Source of the DNA: Flectonema sp. DT1601
Lineage: Eukaryota > Euglenozoa > Diplonemea > Diplonemida > Diplonemidae
NCBI GenBank assembly: GCA_964019425.1
Contig: OZ025803.1
Location: 310,001-374,000, forward strand
DNA: 64,000 nucleotides
Reading direction: 5' to 3'
This document shows positions 9,368 through 18,595 of this stretch, one piece after another. The notes under the pieces are model-generated. The model worked only from the letters and a program-made list of their open reading frames with translations, made no database searches and was not told the origin of the DNA. Position numbers and translations under genes: made by a program. Numbering within the stretch: position 1 is the stretch's first letter; each line of letters opens with the position of its first letter.

Positions 9368-11741
9368 TTAAAGAATGACTCGTGTAAATTTTGAGTTCTT
9401 AATTGAGACTTGGGAGGCGCAGATGGGTGAGGAACCACCAAAGAAGCTCGATAATATCAATCTGGACGGGCTGGTTGCAAACATTCCCTTTAGCATCGAC
9501 TTAAGTACATTGAGATCCGACAAGGAGACAAGAAGGTTGATCCAAGGCACACTGGCCATGTGTCTCGGGATCTCCAATGATGCGGCCAAGACACTTTCGA
9601 TGAATAAGTATCTAGTAATACTTGGTGTGTTATCAAGGGGCCGCCTGCAGTTGGTCAACTAGAGCGCCGCCCGGATGAGCGAGCGGATATCTAAGGGGGG
9701 GTCGGATAGGCTGGTGACACACGACGAGGCGGAGGATGCGATGGCTGCAGCAGGGCACAGACACACTGCGAAGTGATACCAAGCAGGGGTTCGACTCGCT
9801 GAGAAGCGAAACGCAGACGGCGTTTAGCCAGTATCAGGGGGAGAGCCAATCAGTGAGGAGAAGGGTTGGGGAGGCGGCCACTGAAAAAGCCGAGAACATC
9901 GGAGGCATGTGGGAGGCCTTCAGGGAACAACAGGCCCAACAACAACAACAACAAGCTAGCGTTACCCAGCAAATCACACAACAGCAGGGAGATCAGCAAA
10001 AGCAGAAGTGATCCAGAAAATCTTACAAGAAATAGCAGGTCTGAAGAACGGGTTGACTACGGCTCAACAAGTTCCAGTAGTCGGGGGGGCAGCACAGCAC
10101 CGGGGTCGAACGAAGCGATGACACGGGAGGTGACTGATCCGTCTGCAGGCAGGGATGTAACAAAGTGGGCATCCGTTATGAAGTCAGGAAAGACCGAGGC
10201 ACTGATCCATGGGATCAGGGAGCGGTATGTGAACGGTCTGGAGTACAAGGTTGGTGGGGGCCAGCTTGGTAGGTGTTCCACCAGTCCGAACTCATTGTGA
10301 CAAGTTTTCTTCATGTAATTGGGATGACCAAAGAGGCGAGTGTGTCAACCCGTGTCGATCTTATCGTTCACAATCGGACTGCACCAACTCACCGTATGGA
10401 AGCCAGTGTTTTTGGCAACACTCTACTGGTTATGGCAATAAAAGCCAAAACCAGTATCAGATGATTCCATCAGCTGGATATTCAAGAGGAACATAATAGA
10501 GCCACATCTAAATGCGATTGCATAATAGAGCCACATCCAAAATAGGGCTACCTTAGACCAATGCCAGGGATGTCCGGATCAATATGACGCATCAGAATCC
10601 TGTTTTATATGTGTGACACAGAAGTACGATTCGGGCAATACTTGCAGATTATGTGACGTCAATTTAGATTGTAGTAATCACGCTTTGTGTGGAAAGGGGG
10701 ACGACGTTCTTGATCCGGAGGTGGATCCACTTAAACTGAAGGTTGGGAATTCTAAATACGCTGCTTACACGGGAGGTGTTCTTGGAAATTGTGTTTTCGC
10801 CCTTTCGACCCAATAATTGTTCATCTCACTGCTGCCTTAATCCGAACAAGGTATCTAAACCGAGTAGAATTTAACGAAGCAGCAGCTGACTTGCGGTTCC
10901 CGTACATCAGTTTGTTCTTTGTTATTTTCATGTTTCACGGAATGGCCACTTGTGGACTGAAGCTTCTAATATTTGGAGGTGCTGGTGAAAAGGTGTTGGG
11001 GGTTTCTTCCCTCTTTCATTTAACATTGGATTTCTTGTATTGATTGTAGCAAAGACGAGAAGGACTTGTCGAAGGACATTACGTACTTTGGCAGGTCAGG
11101 AACTACACTCGTCGGGAAACGGGAGAGGGTTCGCAAAGTGACCAGCCGACCGGACCCTGCAAGTAACAACAAAACCAACGTTCCTAAAACGAAGGTTAGA
11201 CACGCAAGTATTGGAAACATCCCCATTGCCAAAGTTAAAGTTGAGAAAGCCCGCAAGACTTATGCAGAAGCACTCAAGACAGGTGTTGAGGAGCAGCCGA
11301 CTAAAAACAAGGTTAGGAGGATCTGTAAGTTTAATCGTTCAAGACCCGGACAACATTGTAAAATCCGCAGTCCGAGGATTCCCCAGCGGAGATGAACATA
11401 AGCTCAGTTGGAACAGAAGAGATCGCAGATTCAACGGAAACAATGTCCTCAGAAGGATTAGAAGGAAATGTGGTTGGGAAGATCCTGTTGGACATGATGG
11501 AGGGATGCCCAGAGGGGACGAAGAGGCGGCATGCCGAGGATTCCGTCACATACATGGAGGCGACAGAAAAGCTTCAAGAAACACTGGAGAAGATGTGGGC
11601 CTCAAAGACAACAGCAAGCAGGCGGAATCTGTGGAGAAGATTCCGCCTTTTGTTAGTTCCGCATCGAGTTCCTCCCATCTGAGAATTGTTAGCTCTTCGT
11701 GGATTTCTTTAAATTATTTTGAACTACAGAAAAGGGAATAA
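9368..11741 (+). pseudogene. Decayed, unidentified reading frames right of the transposon
   Basis: A relatively GC-rich stretch on the plus strand made of several open segments in different frames. Contents in order: a helical segment containing VNFEFLIETWEAQMGEE; a glutamine-rich coiled-coil-like segment; a cysteine-rich module with a C-W pattern ending SQCFW; a hydrophobic segment with probable membrane helices near 10800-11040; and a basic segment containing KARKTYAEALKTG. It begins immediately after the transposon's TTAA. I recognise no family. It looks like an old gene cluster with several breaks, possibly of mobile or virus-like origin, which I cannot demonstrate. An A run ends the region at about 11740. 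Confidence 0.35.
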
Positions 11742-11902
11742 AAAAAAAAAAAAAAAAAGGATAATGGCTTTAACTTAAACTAACACGGAAATTGGGAAAC
11801 ATAAAAACTATTTTATTGTTTTCCCGTCCGAACAATATTTTTTCAGTACCTTACAATACTTCAAACAAAAATACAAAAAATAAATGACAACCAAGAATCA
11901 AT

Positions 11903-12673
11903 TCAACACTTTACATTTAACAGACCGTCAAAGAGAGCTCTATTATTTTGAGGCAGCTGAACAGTTTTCAGGGCGCTGCATTTATCGAGGAAGCGCTCAC
12001 CAATTTTCATCACATCACTAAGACCGGAAAGGTCAAGAGAAGTGATTTGTGAACACAAACACAAGAAGTCATCTCCAATACTGGTGACACTAAGACCTGA
12101 AAGGTCAATAGAAGTGATTTCTGAACAATTAAACAAGAAATCATTTCCAATACTGGTGACACTACCAAGACTTGAAAGGTCAATAGAAGTGATTTTTGAA
12201 CAATGACACAAGAAATCATCTCCAATAGCAGTAACCTGTGAGATGACCGCGCTATTGCAATTTGAATGGCGGAAGGATATCCGTTTGGCATCTGAAGGAA
12301 GCAACCCCTCGTCAATAGTGAGGCAACCATCCACCGAGAATGTGGGAGTGTCCAGACATAAATCCTCCGTAACGTTGTCTCTGATCCAAAGAAGCAGCTT
12401 CTCCCTTTTTCTATCATCAACAAACCAACATTTACCGAAGATCCGAACCAGCTTCTCCCATATTTCCAACTCGCTGTTTGCACCCACTCCATGATCTGCT
12501 TGCCGATCACTGTCGCAAAGGGAATCACCAGCGAACGACAGTTCAACTTCCTCCAGATCGACATCCCACTCACCAGCCGCTGCCGTCAACACGTCGCTCA
12601 CAACAGAATCAGCACCAACTGTGACTGACACCGCAGGGAATCCTAAATCAGGACACGTCACGAAAACTTGCAT
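11903..12673 (-). CDS. Ubiquitin-like domain + BspA-type leucine-rich repeat protein
   Basis: Intact single-exon gene of 256 aa starting MQVFVTCPDLGFPA. Residues 1-72 fit a ubiquitin-like fold: an N-terminal beta hairpin, then a helix and strand (DLEEVELSFAGDSL, comparable with the QQRLIFAGKQL segment of ubiquitin) and an ending like the DYGIQKESTLHL part of ubiquitin. The C-terminal half holds about four 23-residue repeats of the BspA/LRR_5 kind (ITSIDLSSLGSVTSIGNDF). No signal peptide or membrane segment is seen, so a cytoplasmic protein-binding role is likely. I recall similar ubiquitin-like/LRR proteins from insect-associated trypanosomatids, from memory only. The gene sits between two related transposons in the accessory island, so acquisition or recent expansion is possible. 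Being intact, it is probably expressed. Confidence 0.7.
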   Translation of the reverse strand: MQVFVTCPDLGFPAVSVTVGADSVVSDVLTAAAGEWDVDLEEVELSFAGDSLCDSDRQADHGVGANSELEIWEKLVRIFGKCWFVDDRKREKLLLWIRDNVTEDLCLDTPTFSVDGCLTIDEGLLPSDAKRISFRHSNCNSAVISQVTAIGDDFLCHCSKITSIDLSSLGSVTSIGNDFLFNCSEITSIDLSGLSVTSIGDDFLCLCSQITSLDLSGLSDVMKIGERFLDKCSALKTVQLPQNNRALFDGLLNVKC

Positions 12674-13125
12674 TGTTGTTATTTTTGCGTCTTATTTTTT
12701 AGTAATCTACTGAAAGAAAAAAGATTTATTAATCTTGCTGAAGTGTTCCAAACCGCGGCAACAATCGTAAAGTATAAGGAAAAACTGAAAAGCATCATTC
12801 CTGAACAGTGCAACATATTCTGCGGTTGTAATTTCCTATAAAATACTATTACGGCTCTACTCTGTTTGTTAACACTTCCTTTGAATAGCTACGGATAAGA
12901 ACTAACAAAAGCAACAATAACAACCAAAGCCTTGTTATGAGGAACTGTTACGGAAACATATGCACGTGGCCACTAATTATGGTTTTTGTGACCCCCCCTT
13001 CTAACTTTAAACAATATAAAAAGAACATCAATCAATCCCCAAAATAATAATAGTATATTGATCCAAATGAAAAAGTATTAAAAATTAGTAGTACACTACA
13101 TAGCGGAGCACTCACCTTAAATAAA
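12674..13125. other. Upstream region of the UBL-LRR gene
   Basis: AT-rich DNA with no supported gene, between the UBL-LRR start codon and the small TTAA element. It should include that gene's promoter and 5' leader, but I see no distinctive motif. Confidence 0.4.
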
Positions 13126-13528
13126 TTAACCCTTACACCACGGAGCTGATATATCAGTCTGAAAAAAAAGTTTTTTGCTAAGTGAAAATGTCGCATTTCT
13201 GAGTACAACGATTTCACGGGAGAGGTATTATTGCGATGTCTTTTATGTTTCACTTGCCTTATGTATTTACCCTACAAGCAACATGGGCCTACAAGTTCCT
13301 GGAACGAAGGGCTGGATACCGTCTTGGAACCACTGTGAAAGTAGCACCTGAAGCAGAACTCCTATCAGCTCGGTCAAGGTAACTGGGGCAAATGTCCGGA
13401 GAAAGGAACATAAAAGACATTGCAATAATACCTCTCCCGTGAAATCGTTGTACTCAGAAATGCGACATTTTCACTTAGCAAATTTTTTTTTTTTTTCAGA
13501 CTGATATATCAGCTCTGGTGTAAGTTAA
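13126..13528. mobile_element. 403-bp MITE of the same TTAA transposon family
   Basis: TTAA at 13126-13129 and 13525-13528 flank two long inverted repeats of about 120 bp (13130-13248 and 13404-13524). Both repeats are close copies of the left end of the 8177-9367 element, including the ATATATCAG palindrome and the GAGGTATTATTGC segment. The right terminus lacks two of the three terminal C bases. The 155-bp centre (about 13249-13403) is unique in this window and has no coding potential. This is the classic form of a miniature inverted-repeat element made from two copies of one transposon end. Confidence 0.75.
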
Positions 13529-15222
13529 ACAAACCATTGATTACTGACCAATCGTATGGCCTAGTATCGGGAAAAAGCGTTCAGATAGAACATTTGCATG
13601 GTATCCAAGTATGATAACCCCTGGCAAGTAACAAAGTAGGCCGTGTGTCGGAAGCGACAAAATAAGTGGAGTCTTTTTGCATGAGATCATACTTAGGAAG
13701 AAAAAAACTAACTCCCAGTACATTTTGACAATAGCTGTGTGGTCTGCCCATCCACGTGCATATTCGTGGGAGTAATATATCATGTTTTCTTTATCATCGG
13801 TGTTGCTCAGGACTGGGTGGCAAATTACCTAAATGAAATGGCAAATTGTCAACTCCTCCTTGGTGGTCTTCGATTCTGCCAAGTGAAATGAGGTGTCCTT
13901 CACCCACATGGCAAGAACTTCATCATAGCCCAACCATACAGGTTGTTTGCATCAATCCTTGCTTTTTCCTTCCTCTCATTAAGTTCTTACATTCTGGCTT
14001 CAAACAGAAACGGTACTGGCTGGGATACGATACAGCTTAATCGGGGGGTAGAGTTGTGTGGAGAGTTTCGTGTTGCAATCGGCGCGGAATTAGTAGGGGT
14101 TTTCCCTTCTAACTTGTCTGCATACACATCTCTTTTTCCGTGTTGTCATCTTCCTTTTTTTCTTTTTGCTATGCACAAAAACACTCTCTGAGTAGGGTAA
14201 AATGAAACTAATATGTCAATTCTGAGCTACTGTGAACAAAAAAATGTCACTCCCAAAAGCTTCACTTGAGTCCCATTCTGCATATCTTCTTGGATACCTG
14301 TAAATAAAGCAGACTTAAAGCACATAAATAAGTATCACTCAAATAGTAAACAGCGGGGACTGATCGGAAACACCGGGTCTTCCTTCAGCCAAAACGACAA
14401 GAAATAATCGGGAGAGGAAAGTTCAAACTCGTGAGACTCGCGAGCAAGCGCTGGGTTCGTAACGTCATCTGGTATTACCAGTTTGAGAGCGGGGACACAA
14501 CACACTATGTGATCAAAGACGTGGATCTACCAACCGCTTGCAACATGATTTTCGCTGTCTCCAAAGTAAGCAGGGAAAGTACGTCTCGCAGGGTCTCGCT
14601 GTTGCACACGCGAGCTGATTCCTATGTCCATTCGGCGGACTGATTATTGCAAGGTAAGTATAAATAATTCGATGCATCAGAACACGAGAGGTTCCGTTGC
14701 GGGTGGGAATACGATAAGGGCGAGTCGCAAGTTCCTTGGAGAAGCAGGTCTCAACCTTCAAGCTAATAATGTCGAAGTTGATATATGTATCCTTAGCGCT
14801 TCTCAGAACCAACTGAAAAGATAAAAAATAATTTTAGAGAGGGATAAATAAAAGTTCAGCAAAACCGAAATCTCCAAGCCTACGCCGAGGCCTTTATAAG
14901 CTGTTATTGCAGATACAAATATTTGTAAAAAAGACAGCGGCCTAAGTATCTGCCGGCAACACGCACCTGGACTACTTTGAGTTTAATTGGTTAAAGAAGA
15001 CAGACAAGATTACTACTGGGTAGACAAATCCGTGCTCAAGAATACACGACTGGGCATCGTGCCTTTGCTAAGACATAAAGACAAAGAAGGGAATAAGAAC
15101 TGAGGGACAGGACTAACTGAGTAGAAATATTGGGATGAGCGGAGAAAAACAGAGCAAGAGTGAGAGCTCGCATTGTGGAATTAGGGAAAGAAAAGAAACC
15201 GAAGTTTCACTTCGCCAGCAAA
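13529..15222. other. Remnant-rich tail of the accessory island
   Basis: Apart from the polymerase fragment listed separately, this stretch has open but unassigned segments. On the plus strand 14354-14565 follows an AAACAG acceptor-like site, is open for about 70 codons (containing WVRNVIWYYQFESGD) and ends at a GTAAGC donor-like site. A second open plus-strand stretch near 15000-15105 contains DYYWVDKSVLKNTRLG. I recognise neither. They may be exons of an unknown gene or pieces of old elements. The 3' end of the PT-repeat membrane protein begins at 15223. Confidence 0.3.
13902..13958 (-). pseudogene. Fossil fragment of Polinton/Maverick-type DNA polymerase B
   Basis: The minus strand encodes IDANNLYGWAM followed by a short LP segment. 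This is the signature (D-x-NNLYG-x-AM) of protein-primed family B DNA polymerases as found in Polintons/Mavericks and related linear plasmids and viruses. Only this short piece is recognisable; adjacent sequence has decayed and contains several breaks. No Polinton integrase, ATPase, protease or capsid gene is visible in the window, and I see no terminal repeats. It is an old, broken remnant in an island that also holds piggyBac-type elements. Confidence 0.5.
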
Positions 15223-18200
15223 CTAAACAGCAAATTCATCTAAACTACGAATGGCGAATGAAGTATTACTCGCAGAACTAACAGCCACCGGGTAAGTGTC
15301 AGCAGGGTTCGGGGACTCGTCGGAGGGATCAACATACATACTCGTAAGAACAAAAGATGGTCTTTTCTCCCTGAATCCTGAATATTTCTTGCGGGGGCCT
15401 CCCGCAGAACTCTTTTTGGCCATCCTACGTTCACCTAGGTCAAGGAACGGGGGAGGCTTACGTCTGGGTAGCTCACTCTTTGGAGTGAGACCGTCTGTTC
15501 CGGAAGAGAAAAGAATGTCTGATTGAAGTTCAGAGATGTAACTTCCCTTTGAAAGGATCATGCTCTTTTTTTCATCATCATCTGATCCACTTTCAGATAG
15601 CACGCTAGCCATGCGAACGGACCGCATTGACTCGCTGAGGTCATTCTGCTTTGGACGTCGTCGTGTAAGTGGAGGCAAATTCTGCTCCCCCCAATTACTT
15701 CCAGAATTATATTTCCTATTTGAGAGCGCACCAAACATCGACTTTGATCCCTCTGGTCTCACAACGGACGCTTTTCGATGTCTTGTCGTAGACGGTAGTG
15801 AAAAGGTATTTGAAATTGAAGGCGTAGAATCTTTTGAGTGACATTGTGACTGCGTGAATCGTCTGGAGAGCAGAGAACAAGAGAGCTCATCGATTGAATA
15901 TTCAGTGCCAGAGGTTATTCGAGGAAACTGCTCCAGAGGAGAATCCCTGCCCCCAGACTTCAGGGCGTCGTCTTCTATTTGATTACTTGATCTCCTACGA
16001 TATCTCTTTTCAGGGTTCAGGTTCACTTTAGGGCTGGCATTGGAAGCAATATCACCATCGTAATGTAACTCATCCTCGCCCAGTACTTTCGCTATTGCGC
16101 TTCTGAGATTCCTTCGATCTTCCGAATGATCTAAAGAAGATTGAGTTCTAAATGAGTCATCTTTGTTGCTGTTGTTCTGAACGTCGTCCTCATTGGTTTG
16201 GACTAACATCACTTCATTATGTGAACTAATCGAGTACTTCGAGTCTGTGGAATATTTACGCTCCCGTAATGTTAAAACAGCACCTGACAACGGCGGATTG
16301 TAAGTAGGTAGCAATTCTGCCCCGTCATTGGTATCTTGATGTCGCATTCCCCAGGCATACCTCTGTAAACGTGCTCGTCGTCCAGTAAACAGTATGTAAA
16401 CTTCTGTTATCAAGTCTAGAGATATCTTTATGAGGAGGAAGGCGATCACGGTGAAAAATAGAATATCAGCAACGAGAAAGCCATGGTTTGAAGGGTCTCC
16501 AGAAAAAAACCCGACAGCTAGACAATACGAGGCTAGAGATTGCAGCAGCAATATGGCACAATTGACGTAGTTGTCCCGAGTTCTGCAATGCGGCCACGCT
16601 ATAACAGCATAAACAAAGAGCATAGTATTAACCAGTCCAGCCAGTAACCGTACGGTTCCGCAAGCCGCGGCAGTGCTCGTTCTTGCTGTCATAGAACTAG
16701 CCAGTAGCAGCATTCCTCCGAAGTCAACGACAACAAACCCAACACGTGACTCCCTGTAAGGTCTCAACACTGAATACCACCTCTCTACCCAAATTAATTC
16801 TTCACAGCAACTCACCCATTCTCCTTCTCCGATAAGAAATGTTAGAATCGGCCGCTCGTCATGTAGTGGATCTCGAAGGTACACAGCATGCCGTGGCACA
16901 CCTTTCCGCAAACGGACAGCAATAACTAAAGGAATACCAATACACACTGCAGTGCTCAAAACACCCAACACAAGTGACCAAACCTGAGATGGATACACTA
17001 ATAGATGTAATGATGAGAATACAGTTCCCTGGTACAGTATAAAGAATATCAGAATAGGTGCAGCTGGAGTTCGCACGAGCCCAAACTTATCACGAGTGCG
17101 CGTTTTTAAAAAGGCATCAAACAGTTTCGATGCAACGAATGCCGCTACAAAAAACAGCAGGGCGGTTGCTGAGACGAGTATCAAATTTCCAACTACCGTC
17201 CCAATGTACTTTGACCCGGCTACTGTCAGCTGCAGGGGGGACAATATCCACGGTAGCTCTCGATCTGAACCATCACAGCTATTGCCCACCATTAATGCTA
17301 ACATTGACGCTTGTGCTGCCGCGCCGCTGCTCACAATAGTCCCAACAGCAGCCGCGGCATTCACATCGTTATCAACCTCTTTAAGAATGCTTTGAGAGCC
17401 AAGTGGTGCTTCAGTACTTGGCACCGTTGTCGGTACTTCTGCTTGGGTGGCTACCATGGGCGACAAGGTCGGGGATTCTGGTGGAGTTACATCTGTATCA
17501 GGTACTGCTGTCGGAAGAGGTGTTGAAACTGTTGGTGCAACAGTTTGTAAAGGTGGTACGCTCGTTGGTGCACTAGTAGGGGCAGTAGTCGGTATTGCCG
17601 TCGGCACATTAGTCGGTGCTGTTGGAATAGCAGTCGGCACTGTTGTCGGGGCAGCAGTTGGAGCAGCGGTTGGCATCGTTGTAGGTACAGTCGTTGGGAC
17701 AGCTGTTAGTAATGCTGTTGGCACTGTTGTGGGTACAGTCGTTGGAACAGCCGTTGGAACTGTTGTGGGTACACTCGTTGGGGCAGCTGTTGGTAATGCT
17801 GTTGGCACTGTAGTAGGCACACCTGTTGGAACAGCCGTCGGTACTATTGTAGGCACAATCGTTGGCACAGTTGTCGGTACCATTGTAGGTACGCCCGTTG
17901 GGGCTGCAGTCGGTACCATTGTGGGTACACTCGTTGGGACAGTCGTTGGCACAGCTGTCGGTACCACTGTGGGTACACTCGTGGGAACAGCTGTCGGTAC
18001 CATTGTAGGTACGCTCGTTGGGGCTGCTGTCGGTACCATTGTGGGTACACTCGTTGGCACAGTCGTTGGCACTGCTGTCGGTACCACTGTGGGTACACTC
18101 GTGGGAACACTTGTTGGAACAGCTGTCGGCACCATTGTAGGTACGCTCGTTGGGGCAGCTGTCGGTATTGCCGTTGGCGCAGCTGTGTTACATATCTGGC

Positions 18201-18495
18201 AAACACATGGAATTACAGTACTGCACTGGACGTTAGCTATGTTCGAATTAACATACACCGCAGCATTCTGATTTATGATATAATAACATCCAGAAGGATA
18301 CCGAGCGTCATCCTCATTCGTCGCATTTTTCGGAGAAAGTGCCAAAGCTGCTACTGCTTCATCACATCTTTGAGTTGTTGTTATCAATAGATGTCCGCTT
18401 CCTTCGCAGGTAGAGGTCGTGATCGAAATAAACGTGCAGCTCTCCACCACTGACAACAACACAAACCACACAGCGATAGTTATCCCGACTGACAT
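15223..18495 (-). CDS. PT-repeat ectodomain, seven-helix membrane protein
   Basis: Single exon, about 1090 aa. I take the ATG at 18495 (MSVGITIAVWFVLLSVV), which opens with a signal peptide; a further in-frame ATG 45 nt upstream lacks this quality and would place charged residues first. A small cysteine-containing domain follows. Then comes a long tandem array of four-residue xPTx repeats (APTSVPTMVPTAVPT), about 230 residues with Ser/Thr/Pro, likely O-glycosylated. Roughly seven hydrophobic helices follow, including PILIFFILYQGTVFSSL and VNCAILLLQSLASYCLAV. The remaining ~380 residues are a charged, serine-rich cytoplasmic tail. This suggests a cell-surface receptor or sensor. Function is unknown. 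Similar large surface proteins are familiar from bodonids, by memory. CCCCTCAG lies 15 nt before the ATG. Confidence 0.75.
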   Translation of the reverse strand: MSVGITIAVWFVLLSVVESCTFISITTSTCEGSGHLLITTTQRCDEAVAALALSPKNATNEDDARYPSGCYYIINQNAAVYVNSNIANVQCSTVIPCVCQICNTAAPTAIPTAAPTSVPTMVPTAVPTSVPTSVPTVVPTAVPTTVPTSVPTMVPTAAPTSVPTMVPTAVPTSVPTVVPTAVPTTVPTSVPTMVPTAAPTGVPTMVPTTVPTIVPTIVPTAVPTGVPTTVPTALPTAAPTSVPTTVPTAVPTTVPTTVPTALLTAVPTTVPTTMPTAAPTAAPTTVPTAIPTAPTNVPTAIPTTAPTSAPTSVPPLQTVAPTVSTPLPTAVPDTDVTPPESPTLSPMVATQAEVPTTVPSTEAPLGSQSILKEVDNDVNAAAAVGTIVSSGAAAQASMLALMVGNSCDGSDRELPWILSPLQLTVAGSKYIGTVVGNLILVSATALLFFVAAFVASKLFDAFLKTRTRDKFGLVRTPAAPILIFFILYQGTVFSSLHLLVYPSQVWSLVLGVLSTAVCIGIPLVIAVRLRKGVPRHAVYLRDPLHDERPILTFLIGEGEWVSCCEELIWVERWYSVLRPYRESRVGFVVVDFGGMLLLASSMTARTSTAAACGTVRLLAGLVNTMLFVYAVIAWPHCRTRDNYVNCAILLLQSLASYCLAVGFFSGDPSNHGFLVADILFFTVIAFLLIKISLDLITEVYILFTGRRARLQRYAWGMRHQDTNDGAELLPTYNPPLSGAVLTLRERKYSTDSKYSISSHNEVMLVQTNEDDVQNNSNKDDSFRTQSSLDHSEDRRNLRSAIAKVLGEDELHYDGDIASNASPKVNLNPEKRYRRRSSNQIEDDALKSGGRDSPLEQFPRITSGTEYSIDELSCSLLSRRFTQSQCHSKDSTPSISNTFSLPSTTRHRKASVVRPEGSKSMFGALSNRKYNSGSNWGEQNLPPLTRRRPKQNDLSESMRSVRMASVLSESGSDDDEKKSMILSKGSYISELQSDILFSSGTDGLTPKSELPRRKPPPFLDLGERRMAKKSSAGGPRKKYSGFREKRPSFVLTSMYVDPSDESPNPADTYPVAVSSASNTSFAIRSLDEFAV

Positions 18496-18595
18496 CTCTG
18501 CCGAACGAAACTGAGGGGAATAAATAATAATAAATACCACTAACGAAAGCCAAGTAATGCAATATGGTTGGGAAGTAAACTACAAAAAAAAACAA

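Noticed and set aside
17447-18271. 274-codon plus-strand open frame rich in VGT
   Set aside because: It is exactly antisense to the PT-repeat coding sequence; the repeat keeps the reverse frame open.
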